Assembly (NCBI GenBank): GCA_028753945.1
Contig: JAPNXP010000009.1
Coordinates: 2,914,001 to 2,978,000 of the forward strand
Origin: Hexactinellida sp. DTS-2022
Taxonomy: Eukaryota; Porifera; Hexactinellida
DNA length: 64,000 nucleotides
Direction of reading: 5' to 3'
The notes under the pieces are model-generated. The model was given only the letters and a program-made list of their open reading frames with translations. It was not told the origin of the DNA and made no database searches. The stretch's first letter is position 1. Each line of letters begins with the position of its first letter. Positions 1 to 10,938 of the stretch are shown piece after piece. The translations under genes were made by a program, and so were the position numbers.

Positions 1-172
1 CGAAAACAATAAGCGCCGGGGCGCTTATTCGGGAAAATAAGGTATTCTACGCTATATCAATATTTGCTTTTACTCGACATGAGCTTTATTGTAGAGTGTG
101 GCTACGGCCAATATCTCTGATTGAAACGCTAAGGACTAACTGCCACAGGCAGTTGTGTATGCTGGGATACAT

Positions 173-512
173 CAGGATTTCATCAAGGCAAAATTTTCTG
201 CGCGCAAAGATTAAGTTTGAGGTCGCTCAAGCGCCAAAATACTCTATTTGTATTACGTCTATGCAAGGCCGGATTTATATCTGTGGGGGCTCCGGGGCAA
301 TCAATCTGTGGGAGCCTTGAAATTCCAACATCCTGTTTTGAAGGTGCTTACTATGTAGTATGTGGGGCCCTTATTTGTGGGGCCCCCGGGTCAAATGCCC
401 CGGGAGACGGCCCTGCGTATATGGGAGGATCTCTTAATTTTTAAGCGCCTAGAAAAGTTTCCTTTCAAAATAACGTGCCTGGAACCGCGTCGCGCACGAC
501 TGGAAGAAACCC
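173..512. other. Extra segment in the left arm, possible insertion
   Basis: The right arm runs directly from its gagatac-like block into gctaagcta, while here about 340 bases intervene between ggatac (near 172) and gctaagcta (near 519). The segment contains GC-rich patches with ggggcccccggg. No terminal inverted repeat or coding region was recognised; the short open frames here look accidental. Confidence 0.4.
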
Positions 513-618
513 TGGATAGCTAAGCTAGTCGTTATGAATTCATCAGCAGCGAGAGTTAGAGTAACTAATTTCATAACAAAAGCCTTGTTTCAGATGCTCA
601 GCTCAGTATTGGTAGATG

Positions 619-752
619 CAGGGGCGTAGGAATAGGGGGGTCCGGGTGGGCTATGGACCCCCACTTTTTCCCAGAATTTTTATCATCGATCATCATTAAT
701 AAATAATGACACAAACTGGCCACCCACTTTATATTGGGTTCCGACGTCCCTG
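619..752. mobile_element. hAT-type MITE, 134 bp
   Basis: It starts caggggcg and ends cgtccctg, and is flanked by the perfect 8-bp duplication ggtagatg at 611-618 and 753-760. An 8-bp duplication with CAGGGGCG-like ends is typical of hAT elements. It has no coding capacity. The homologous arm at 7468-7795 lacks it and shows the empty site. Confidence 0.85.
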
Positions 753-828
753 GGTAGATGACTAACGCAACACTATTGTCAAATACATTGACCGGTCTTT
801 TGCGTTGCTACGATCGACAGATCTACAA

Positions 829-876
829 GGGCGTTGTCAGGCCAAAATCTAGGGGGGGGGGCAAATGTACAACTCC
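829..876. mobile_element. Truncated end of a hAT-type MITE
   Basis: The sequence caagggcgttgtcaggcc, followed by a G-run and caaatgtacaac, matches the reverse complement of the right half of the MITE at 43514-43671. It stops where the palindrome arm begins at 881, so only one terminus remains. Confidence 0.6.
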
Positions 877-1116
877 CCAATCATTCCCGGGGAGCTTACT
901 TCCCAACTCGTACTCTACCTCATATTCTGTTAATGAGCATTTCCAAACGCATTTACCCGGAAGCTTAGGTGAATGAGCATTTTCCGTGGACACGCCCCGA
1001 AATCCTGATAGCAAATACTTTATCACTGTATGCCTATTATCAGGCCATATTATTCACGTCATATTGTAATAATAGACAGCACAATTAATTGGTACATGTT
1101 ACATTACTCTATCGAA

Positions 1117-1623
1117 CTACTCCATTATATTACTAATATTCAATAATATTGATTGGCCTGTCTGCTGGTAAATAGACAGATATTCCGTGGGTGTTACGTG
1201 CTCGAAGTTTGTCTCTCTCTTTGAAGGTGAGCTTCTTGTGGCCCATCGGAAATTCCTTCCGTATAGCTTCACATAATGCTTGTAGGCCTTATATTCCTCC
1301 ATACCAAACTCCTCCACCAGGTTATGGTCTGTAGATTGGTGGAACAGCTCCAGATATAGATTCTCGTGTACTAGCAAACGCCTAACTTGACTACTGAGTA
1401 CTCCTCTTTCACTCAGGTAAGTGATTTCCACTGGATCATGGTTGGTTTTCTGATAGGCCCATAATTTGTCCAGTAGTTTTTCGCTGTAATACGCTCTTCT
1501 CATATAGACTGGCATTGAGAGACTGAGGCAGCAAAACCAAGTGTGGCTGTGAATTACGGCAGGCACGGGGCGGTACTTGCCAGACAATTGGTGTCTGTCC
1601 TTTTGTAGCTTGTCGTGGTTCAT
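1117..1623 (-). CDS. Hypothetical 168-aa protein, palindrome left copy
   Basis: The open frame starts with ATG and encodes 168 residues. I do not recognise a family; it has a short hydrophobic, cysteine-containing stretch near residues 27-37 (HTWFCCLSLSM) and no clear catalytic motif. A second frame at 1436-1846 on the same strand (136 aa) overlaps its 5' part, so at most one of the two is real in that overlap. The identical twin lies at 5146-5652 on the other strand. It could be one exon of a spliced gene or an accidental frame: survival in both arms proves nothing because the arms are almost identical. Confidence 0.3.
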   Translation of the reverse strand: MNHDKLQKDRHQLSGKYRPVPAVIHSHTWFCCLSLSMPVYMRRAYYSEKLLDKLWAYQKTNHDPVEITYLSERGVLSSQVRRLLVHENLYLELFHQSTDHNLVEEFGMEEYKAYKHYVKLYGRNFRWATRSSPSKRETNFEHVTPTEYLSIYQQTGQSILLNISNIME

Positions 1624-2133
1624 TTATCTGAATTATACTTGTTATATAAGTTTGGTTGTGAGACTCTTTTCTTTTGTCTGATATATCTAGCCTACTTTTT
1701 AAAATATATGAAGCATATAGCTGCTGAAGGACTACAGCTGAAAATGATGATTTACTTCGATTGTTAGTTTCTAAATATAGGTGTCTATTTTTGGTTTGGA
1801 TGAGAAAGTGTCCTAATGGAATGTGTATCTTTAGAATTCCCGCCACTTGACGTCAACTTGGAAAATTCTTCCTCATCCATCTAATTATATAAGTACTGTA
1901 TAACCATAGATAGAGCTAATTAGTGGGTGTCTAAGTATAGACTTATCTGATGTTTGCCGGGTAACTTGAGCTAATTTGTGTCATAATACAGGTCAGATTT
2001 TTTTAAGTTCTTTGATTACGATAATGGCATTCCATTAGTCTTGATTCGTTACTAACTGCCACTGGTGGCCTCTTAGTTCTGCTTCCGTTATTGTAAATGT
2101 GGTGTATAGCCAATATCGACACGTGGGCGAGAA

Positions 2134-2373
2134 TTGTTTCTGACGTTTAGAATAAACTGTCACTCATTAGTACATTTTGAATTCATGTCTATTTTTAGAT
2201 CAACACATTCGATTTGTTTTAGAGTTAGCTTAATTTACGTGGACAGGCTGCATTATACACAGTTCCCGTGTAACTTCAATACATGTAAACTCTGCAAACT
2301 GCTGCAATTTTCTAAGAACATTGCTATAGCTAAATATTTGACCTGTATAATCCTCCTTTTCAACTTCCCCTAA
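2134..2373 (+). other. 79-codon open frame, duplicated, doubtful
   Basis: This frame recurs at 4396-4635 on the minus strand in the other arm. The product is rich in Phe, Cys and Ile and resembles translated non-coding AT-rich DNA. I would not call it a gene without transcript support. Confidence 0.12.
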
Positions 2374-2965
2374 ATATATTCCTTATAAATAACATTTCCA
2401 TTAGAACAGTGCTAGAGCCTCCTGCACTCAATTTACCCATGTACAATGAGTACCAAGACAACTACATGAAGTGTCGAGATATGATTGGCCAGCACTTGTA
2501 GACTAGTAGCACAGCATCCCTCGAAAGCATCCCTCAAAATAAAAAACTACTATGTGCCACTTTATTATTTTTATTGTCCTAGAGTATTATCATTTTGAAT
2601 TTCATACTGTAATTAGATAAAAGTCTGATTACGCAGATAACGTAACACCTATAGATGCAGTAGTATCCTATGTTACTTTTCATGTCGTCAGGTGTAGCAG
2701 GAGTTACAGCACAAGGAACAACGAACGAGAATGACGGCCGTTGTTCGGATTAGAATGTTCCAGAATTCTTGTGATCCTGATTATGTTACTGTTAGAGTTC
2801 TGTATGTGTTGTATTGTGAATTGGTGTAAATTTGCTGAGTTTCACAATAATTATCGTTGTATTGTATTATTTTGCTAATAGTTTAACCTTTATCGCATCT
2901 AGTTGTAGTAAACTGTTATCAGGGTTGTATTTATGAAACGCCACACGGCTCGATGCGAATTTAAC

Positions 2966-3802
2966 CGTAGACTGCCGGAGTGGTTTTCAGGAAAATAGCA
3001 TACCCTGTAGTTCTTTGTATTTAATATTTAGAACCTATTAATTTGAAATCCAACAAGAGAACAATAATATATCAACATGCTAGAATTTTTGAAAAAGTTT
3101 ACTTGAGTGCCGGGAAACCCGTTTTATTTCTCTCCATGTGGGTGGAGGAAGGATAAACTTTGGGGGATAGTTGCCTGTATCTGGCTCTGCAGATGGTATT
3201 GCTGCAGACTGTATCTGCAATTCCGGCAGTAAGACATCTGCTAATTGCGTCGCAGGACTGGGAAGGGGTATGTCCGTTGTAGATATGTTTGTGTGCTAGG
3301 CGTGAGGGGTGTTGTGAGAATGCCATACAAATTAGTATCTTCATCTTCAGAGAAGAATTCGTCATTTGATTGGTATGCATCTTGAATGTGGGAGATGGAT
3401 AGAAGTGGGACATCATCCGTGATCGCTTCCTCAGCTTCCAGATCCCAATTTGAATGTGGCGGCTGTTCTGATCTATTTGCCATGAATTGCTTCTATTTGC
3501 GAGGTAATAAACTTTTCAAGTAAATATCTAGCTTGAATTGGTGCTGGTATAGTTATATGAGCTGCTTCACCAGTGCCCTTATATTATATACTAACTGAAA
3601 GGAAATGTGTCACATGTCACATTGTGCCCAAATTAGTACATACTGTGCACTAGTGGTTTGACCTTTTCTAAAATTAGTTCAAAAGACTTTTTCAATCTTT
3701 GTGCACAGATTTTTATTAACCTTTCGACAATAGTTTACACAGCAAGATGAATTCAATTATATTCAAGTATGAGTAAGTTACATATAACTTAGTAATCATC
3801 CA
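2966..3802. repeat. Spacer (loop) of the palindrome, single copy
   Basis: These 837 bases are not repeated in either arm. They hold one minus-strand open frame (3241-3483) and otherwise AT-rich sequence. A spacer of this size argues against a simple hairpin-adapter artefact, which would normally give arms meeting directly. Confidence 0.8.
3241..3483 (-). CDS. Hypothetical acidic 80-aa protein in the spacer
   Basis: The ATG-started frame encodes 80 residues, strongly acidic over its middle (EAEEAITDD, EFFSEDED). A second minus-strand frame (3099-3416) continues downstream in another phase, so a frameshift or splice could lengthen it. Acidic N-termini of this sort occur in several transposases, including piggyBac-like ones, but nothing diagnostic is present. 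Function unknown. Confidence 0.3.
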   Translation of the reverse strand: MANRSEQPPHSNWDLEAEEAITDDVPLLSISHIQDAYQSNDEFFSEDEDTNLYGILTTPLTPSTQTYLQRTYPFPVLRRN

Positions 3803-5889
3803 TTTAAATTCGCATCGAGCCGTGTGGCGTGTTCATAAATACAACCCTGATAACAGTTTACTACAACTAGATGCGATAAAGGTTAAACTATTAGCAAAAT
3901 AATACAATACAACGATAATTATTGTGAAACTCAGCAAATTTACACCAATTCACAATACAACACATACAGAACTCTAACAGTAACATAATCAGGATCACAA
4001 GAATTCTGGAACATTCTAATCCGAACAACGGCCGTCATTCTCGTTCGTTGTTCCTTGTGCTGTAACTCCTGCTACACCTGACGACATGAAAAGTAACATA
4101 GGATACTACTGCATCTATAGGTGTTACGTTATCTGCGTAATCAGACTTTTATCTAATTACAGTATGAAATTCAAAATGATAATACTCTAGGTCAATAAAA
4201 ATAATAAAGTGGCACATAGTAGTTTTTTATTTTGAGGGATGCTTTCGAGGGATGCTGTGCTACTAGTCTACAAGTGCTGGCCAATCATATCTCGACACTT
4301 CATGTAGTTGTCTTGGTACTCATTGTACATGGGTAAATTGAGTGCAGGAGGCTCTAGCACTGTTCTAATGGAAATGTTATTTATAAGGAATATATTTAGG
4401 GGAAGTTGAAAAGGAGGATTATACAGGTCAAATATTTAGCTATAGCAATGTTCTTAGAAAATTGCAGCAGTTTGCAGAGTTTACATGTATTGAAGTTACA
4501 CGGGAACTGTGTATAATGCAGCCTGTCCACGTAAATTAAGCTAACTCTAAAACAAATCGAATGTGTTGATCTAAAAATAGACATGAATTCAAAATGTACT
4601 AATGAGTGACAGTTTATTCTAAACGTCAGAAACAATTCTCGCCCACGTGTCGATATTGGCTATACACCACATTTACAATAACGGAAGCAGAACTAAGAGG
4701 CCACCAGTGGCAGTTAGTAACGAATCAAGACTAATGGAATGCCATTATCGTAATCAAAGAACTTAAAAAAATCTGACCTGTATTATGACACAAATTAGCT
4801 CAAGTTACCCGGCAAACATCAGATAAGTCTATACTTAGACACCCACTAATTAGCTCTATCTATGGTTATACAGTACTTATATAATTAGATGGATGAGGAA
4901 GAATTTTCCAAGTTGACGTCAAGTGGCGGGAATTCTAAAGATACACATTCCATTAGGACACTTTCTCATCCAAACCAAAAATAGACACCTATATTTAGAA
5001 ACTAACAATCGAAGTAAATCATCATTTTCAGCTGTAGTCCTTCAGCAGCTATATGCTTCATATATTTTAAAAAGTAGGCTAGATATATCAGACAAAAGAA
5101 AAGAGTCTCACAACCAAACTTATATAACAAGTATAATTCAGATAAATGAACCACGACAAGCTACAAAAGGACAGACACCAATTGTCTGGCAAGTACCGCC
5201 CCGTGCCTGCCGTAATTCACAGCCACACTTGGTTTTGCTGCCTCAGTCTCTCAATGCCAGTCTATATGAGAAGAGCGTATTACAGCGAAAAACTACTGGA
5301 CAAATTATGGGCCTATCAGAAAACCAACCATGATCCAGTGGAAATCACTTACCTGAGTGAAAGAGGAGTACTCAGTAGTCAAGTTAGGCGTTTGCTAGTA
5401 CACGAGAATCTATATCTGGAGCTGTTCCACCAATCTACAGACCATAACCTGGTGGAGGAGTTTGGTATGGAGGAATATAAGGCCTACAAGCATTATGTGA
5501 AGCTATACGGAAGGAATTTCCGATGGGCCACAAGAAGCTCACCTTCAAAGAGAGAGACAAACTTCGAGCACGTAACACCCACGGAATATCTGTCTATTTA
5601 CCAGCAGACAGGCCAATCAATATTATTGAATATTAGTAATATAATGGAGTAGTTCGATAGAGTAATGTAACATGTACCAATTAATTGTGCTGTCTATTAT
5701 TACAATATGACGTGAATAATATGGCCTGATAATAGGCATACAGTGATAAAGTATTTGCTATCAGGATTTCGGGGCGTGTCCACGGAAAATGCTCATTCAC
5801 CTAAGCTTCCGGGTAAATGCGTTTGGAAATGCTCATTAACAGAATATGAGGTAGAGTACGAGTTGGGAAGTAAGCTCCCCGGAAATGAT
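3803..5889 (-). repeat. Right arm of the 2.1-kb palindrome
   Basis: Reverse complement of 881-2965. The outer edge is at about 5889, after which the sequence is unrelated to the left flank. No target-site duplication is evident at the outer borders. Confidence 0.95.
5146..5652 (+). CDS. Hypothetical 168-aa protein, palindrome right copy
   Basis: Identical to the frame at 1117-1623. Upstream, 4923-5333 is open in another phase, and a 31-codon frame starts at ATG 4889 just after an ataattaga stretch. A tttcag acceptor-like site near 5030 would allow splicing. No recognised domain. Confidence 0.3.
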   Translation: MNHDKLQKDRHQLSGKYRPVPAVIHSHTWFCCLSLSMPVYMRRAYYSEKLLDKLWAYQKTNHDPVEITYLSERGVLSSQVRRLLVHENLYLELFHQSTDHNLVEEFGMEEYKAYKHYVKLYGRNFRWATRSSPSKRETNFEHVTPTEYLSIYQQTGQSILLNISNIME

Positions 5890-7467
5890 AGGAGCACTGC
5901 TATACACTAACTAACTGATTCCAAATCCCAAACACATATAGTAGATCGATTAGAAGTGGCAACAGAGAGTTGAAAATTGGGAGAATAATAGCTATTTTTG
6001 ATAGAATCAATACCCACACAAAAGTTTATCTATGTTGCACTGGTTCAATTTATATATATTAGCAAACTTAATTACAAAAATCCACCTGGTCAGGGTCATG
6101 AAAGGCTCTCCATACATAGTATTAGCCTCAGTTACGTCCAAACATGAAATACATGACTAGATGATTTACTGTAACTATAGTAATTGTAATGTATTTCACA
6201 GAAAGTATTTTAATGAAGAGCCATTCACTATGAATCAAAAATAATTAAATACAAGTCGAAAGATAATAATCCAATCTAACAATGCAATATGTCTACAATA
6301 TGTCTATAGCATTCCATTGTGATATACGTACTTCATCAGCTTATGGATCGCTCAAACCCTGCGACGATCTGAGATCTATGGTGTCATTATTCTCACCACA
6401 AGTATCAAGCTGACTTCATTCAGTGTCTCGCAATTCTTGAATGATATAAGCAATGTCTGTAACTGATCAATGGTCCCATTTCGGGATCAGTGGTTTATCC
6501 ATAAGCACACCACAGGTTGCATCTAGGATTTTAGGTTCCAAGCAACATAGGATATTGTTCGTTCGAAATAACAATGTATTGCAATTGATATAATACATTA
6601 ATACAATAATTCAATAGATTATTACAAAACAATTACATATATACTATATTATGTGTATAAACACTGCTCGTTGTTAGTAGCTTGGGCATTCTGGAACTAA
6701 AAGTAATAGAAGGCGTATTAGTAGTGGGCTGCAGGGCAATGAAGTAGAGAGACTCTCGCCAATTTAAAACTCCTAAACTGCCGATCTAAATACAAAACAA
6801 GAAAAAGCACTTCTAACTAAGTGAAATGAACACGATAAACCAATTGAATTACTAATTTGGTCATTGTATTGAAATTAGATAACTTCGAAACTATGCTTGG
6901 TACAACAGACTTTGGCTGGCCAATTGAGCTGTTGAGTTATATTTTAGCTGTGTTGAGCAATTATTACGAATAATTATACGCTCAGAGAAATATGCCAATA
7001 CAATTTTGAAAACTTAAGAAATTCATCAAATGATCAAATGGACCCTAGTTGGATACGTAAATCCTTTTGAGTTGCCACGCTATTCAAACACAATTCCTAG
7101 TGAATTGCCGCGGTATTCAATAGGTAGATTGGTCAGAAAGTAGGGAGGGAGTGAAGTTAATTAAGTTATAATTAAGTCAACACTAACAGGACGTTCGGAT
7201 AGATAGGAAGGGAAACTTCAAAATGTGTTACGTTTACAAAAACTAACTCAATTAGTCTAAAATAGTTCTTACTTCCAAACGAATTTGGATAATTTCTATA
7301 AAGTGTTATTGTAGTTCTGAGCTAAATGGTAACGCAGTATAGATTTAAACCCTATGTAATATATGGTAATTAATTATTTATTAGTTATTACACACTTACT
7401 TGCGATTCTCAGATAATAGCAACCTTTTCAACCTTCATGATCAGTCGTACATTGCAAGAATCATTCT
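5890..7467. other. AT-rich intergenic sequence, nothing recognised
   Basis: No open frame of note, no terminal repeats that I could pair and no RNA gene. Part of it may be interior of the larger element whose right arm begins at 7468. Confidence 0.5.
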
Positions 7468-7795
7468 GGATAGCTTCGGATGAGGAGAAGTACATCAGTC
7501 GTTACAATTCAAGACAGGTCAAATTTTAGTCAATATAGAGAGCGTTAGTCATCTACCATAACTGAGTTGTACATTTGAAACATGGCGGTGGTTATTAAAT
7601 TAGTGTACTCTAACTCTCGCTGCAGACGAACTCAGGTCGATTAGCTTAGCGTATCTCAACATAACGAACTGCCTTACAGTTAGCCCTTGGCATCTCAATC
7701 AAAGAAATATGAGTTGCAACATTCTACAATAAAGCTTCAAGTCGACTCAAAGCAAATATAAAATGTATAGCGTGTAATAATAAAAACTAACTCGC
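7468..7795 (-). repeat. Right arm of the old outer inverted repeat
   Basis: Diverged reverse complement of 40-172 plus 513-825. It carries ggtagatgactaacgc (as its complement near 7541-7556) without the MITE found at 619-752, so it shows the pre-insertion state of that site. Confidence 0.65.
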
Positions 7796-8460
7796 ATTCA
7801 GACAGTTAAACAACTTCAGAGTATTGAGCTGTAATGTATATCGAATTAAAATACTATTTGTAAAGAGAAATTAAGAAAATGAATTGTTCGGTGGGTTCCA
7901 ACCAGAGGTTTATCCAGGATTTTGTTGGCAGGCACTTTATAATGGATTAAAATTTCTACGGCACCTTAAAGTTGTCAGCCATAATACATATTCGGTATAA
8001 TTCAATGATGCGGCATTATATGAAGGGTATAAAATTTGGACGGAACTCAAACAGGGATTTATCCAGATGTCTGGTCCAGAAAATCTGGACAGACACCTGG
8101 CACGAAATCAAGTGGCAACTCGGCACTTAAATGGAATCACACTGCAGGCACTTTTTCACCTCAACCGATGTTGCCTGGCTGGCACCTAAAAGTGCCGGCT
8201 ACGCACCTAAATAAACACCGGATTACTACTACTGGACGAGGTGGAATGTACGGGGTCGTGATGTGACGATGTGGTAACAATATATATTGTATTGGATGAA
8301 ACAGATAACGCATTTCCTTAGCTAATAGGCTGTCACAACTATAGCTAAACGAAAATACAAGAAACTAGAACATTTATTGGAATGTGTGCTACAGCAAATA
8401 AATAGTTGTAAACTGGTAGCGGAAATTATAATTTATAGACAGGGCAGAAAGAGTGGCTGG
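7796..8460. other. No recognised feature
   Basis: A 76-codon frame at 8036-8266 lacks any recognisable motif and sits in sequence that looks like degenerate repeat (several ggcacctaaa-like and gccggc words). I treat it as chance. Confidence 0.4.
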
Positions 8461-8975
8461 AGATTATTTGGGTATGGAAAATAGGGGTAGTCAAGCATTT
8501 AGCCTTTTAGAAATAAACTCTACACGTCTAGTTTCAAAAATATCAAATTTGTAGCTTATACCATGGATAGACACAGTAAATAATGAAACTGTGAAATTAT
8601 GGGATAGACGAGCAAAATGTATTATTTGGGTATGGGAAATCTTGGTAACCAAGTATTTAGCCGTTTAGAGCTAACCTTTAGGTCTTTTAATTTATGAGAT
8701 ACAGGATACCAAAGTAAGCATATATTTGTATGATGTCATAAAAATAGAACTCAGTGATTTTGAACATGTAGAGTTGGGAAATGTATTATTTGGGTATGGG
8801 AAATCTTGGTAACCAAGTACTTAGTCATTTAGAGCTAACCTTTAGGTATTTTAATTTATGAGATACAGGATACCAAAGTAAGCATATATTTCTATGAAGT
8901 CATAAAAAATAGAACTCCGTGATTTGAATATAGAAGCATCAAATGTGTTATTTGGGTATATTAATTTGAGCTGGA
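8461..8975. repeat. Tandem repeat, unit about 163 bp, about three copies
   Basis: Two well-matched copies begin with aatgtattatttgggtat at about 8617 and 8780, sharing ttggtaaccaagta and gagatacaggatacc. A weaker copy begins at about 8464, and a fourth start (gtgttatttgggtat) at 8945 breaks off after about 30 bases. Confidence 0.8.
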
Positions 8976-9234
8976 CATGCATTTCGCCCTTCTGTGCTAA
9001 AAATTCTGTATTATAATTGGAATGTGTTTTACAATTGTGCCACTGTTGTGCAAATATTCTGAGAGTCGAACCATGGATCACAAAAAGGTGCAATATAAGC
9101 GGGAATATGCGGAATCTAAGATATTGTAATTAGTTGAAAGTTATATCTGTCAGAATCGATTGAATTTTTCGATTTCACAAATATGATGATAGTGACATCT
9201 GATGAAGCTCACGAAATGCATATTGGAGTTGTAG

Positions 9235-9645
9235 TGGGATCAAAAATTAAGGTTCCGTGACCAACCTCTGGCTAGTTAAGTTTTATGCCTGATTCTGATT
9301 CTTTAGGATATATCTCGCGATTTAAGCTCCCATGCCGGTCTCGAAAGTTTGGCAAACTTTTTTATAGCGACAAATTCAAAGGGCCTCCGGCAATCATTTT
9401 GAAAAATTAAGGCCCCTATCTGAACATTTCATAAATTGAGATTAGAGTGTTTTTGAACAGTATACAATAAGTAGTAGCTGCACTCAAAATTTCGCCTCAA
9501 TTGGGACTATACTTTTAATGTAATAACCTTTCGAAGATTCTTACGTCATTTGTCAGGTCCAGTCTTAAAATGTTTTTTAAGGGATTTGAAGCATATCTTA
9601 TCCTATATAAGTGGCGGCGCCAGGGGGGGCCCCCTGGGAGGTCCT
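9235..9645 (-). repeat. Dispersed repeat family A, copy 1
   Basis: Reverse complement of 31312-31697 at high similarity; shared words include ccaacctctggctagtta, gatatatctcgcgattta and gcatatcttatcctatata. Both copies abut a gtggcggcg hAT-like terminus at the same point, so that terminus is probably part of the family. Confidence 0.8.
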
Positions 9646-10032
9646 TGATAAACATTCTTGTCATTTTAGCATTCTTAGGTTTTTTGTTTAAAACTTCAAG
9701 AAATATCCCCAGCCTCCTATTGTCTTATTCAGTCCACTAATTGTTTAATTCTTCCACATGAACGTAACTTATTAAGAATTAGAAACAGTACCGGATTACA
9801 GAGTGAATATACAAAAATCATCAAAGAAATTGCAACCACTTTTAAACACCTAGAGCGACATGTCATCCTTCAAATGAATGAAGTACATATTATTCGAGAT
9901 GCAGCATATAAGGGAAGAAGAGTAATCGGGTCAATTGATAACCCTGAAGATCCACCCACCACAGGTTTTTCGATAATGATTTCAAGATTAACCGCCAGGT
10001 TTTCCACAATTGTACGGTTAATCCCTTTGGGC

Positions 10033-10385
10033 CAGGGGCGTAACTGGGGGGGGGGGGCAGGGGGGGCATGGCCCCCATTTCAGGGCATCTGGGCCCCCTC
10101 CAACGGTGGGGCCCGGGGGGGGCAGATTTATGATTTACTGACTGAAGTTTAACAGACATCCCTTGGGACCGGGATCTCTGTCTTGTAGAGTTACTACTAA
10201 CTGTACAAGAAATTAGCGAAACTATATTTCTGAAATTATTATGTAGCCAGTTTCGCTGGTAGCTAATTTTTAAAACCTATTTCGGTCGCCCGACAATATA
10301 AAATACAGCGTATTACAGATTTCTACTACTAAAAATCGTCTTTTTTCTGCCCCCCCACCTGGCCAACGCTCTAGTTCCGCCCCTG
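10033..10385. mobile_element. hAT-type MITE, 353 bp, in the P-like gene
   Basis: Ends caggggcgtaactg and ctagttccgcccctg, with a perfect 8-bp duplication ctttgggc at 10025-10032 and 10386-10393. The GC-rich ends contain long G and C runs. The 92-codon frames over it are translations of this element, not genes. Confidence 0.9.
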
Positions 10386-10561
10386 CTTTGGGCACTTCCG
10401 CAGCAGAAAAATTATATCCAATAATCAAGTTAACTAGTATTTATGAAATCGAAGCTTTCGATCTGTTTTTTGCAGGGGCGTAGGAACTAGGAACGCTATC
10501 CGCAGGGGTGGGGCATGACCAGAGTGGGGGGGGGGGGTAAAAAGATCCATTAATTCCATTA

Positions 10562-10841
10562 CAGTACACCCTCGCTAATCCGAATAAAATTGGGAAAATA
10601 TCGGTAAATATAGGTATATTGCAATGGAAGTATTAAAAATAAGTATCAAGCAAGTATTTTAAGGAGTACACTGTTTAGTGCGGATTAACAAGGTTTGTAC
10701 AAGTTTGGTTCGGATTATCGAGATTCTCATATATAGTTGCCCATAGAAAATGCATTACTTCACTAATCCGAACGAATTCACTAATCGGAACAGAATTTTT
10801 TGAATCGGAACACCTCTTTTCGGATAAGCGAGGGTGTTCTG
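10562..10841. mobile_element. pogo/Tigger-like MITE, 280 bp
   Basis: TIRs cagtacaccctcgctaatcc and, at the other end, gcgagggtgttctg, each bordered by TA (10560-10561, 10842-10843). The motif CAGT-ACC-CTCG-TAATCCGAA is typical of pogo/Tigger ends. It lies within the hAT element upstream of its gene. Confidence 0.85.
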
Positions 10842-10938
10842 TATGCCCAAAATTGTCCGTATTGACTAGTAGATACGTCTTCCATTGATGGATAAGATGA
10901 GTCCTTGTATGAGTTTTTTCGTATTTTTTTAAGATATC

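Larger units (their letters stand above)
40..825 (+). repeat. Left arm of an old, diverged inverted repeat
   Basis: Positions 40-172 and 513-825 match the reverse complement of 7468-7795 with many substitutions. Shared blocks include agctttattgtaga (about 91) and gcgagagttagag (549), whose complement ctctaactctcgc lies at 7608-7620. The arm is broken by extra sequence at about 173-512 and by a MITE at 619-752. It probably continues beyond the window start. The two arms enclose the young palindrome but do not share its centre, so they are a separate, older structure, probably termini of a larger transposon. Confidence 0.65.
881..2965 (+). repeat. Left arm of a 2.1-kb near-perfect palindrome
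   Basis: This stretch is the reverse complement of 3803-5889. I saw only a few differences: one substitution near 2578/4192, a one-base indel near the inner edge (2938/3831), and decay in the last few bases outside. Open frames in one arm recur base for base in the other. Such identity over 2 kb means either recent duplication, gene conversion between the arms, or an assembly or library artefact. Confidence 0.95.

Noticed and set aside
9874-10159. Two opposite open frames of about 90 codons
   Set aside because: The minus-strand frame is a shadow; the plus-strand frame is partly P-like transposase and then runs into the GC-rich MITE. The glycine/proline-rich tail is MITE sequence.
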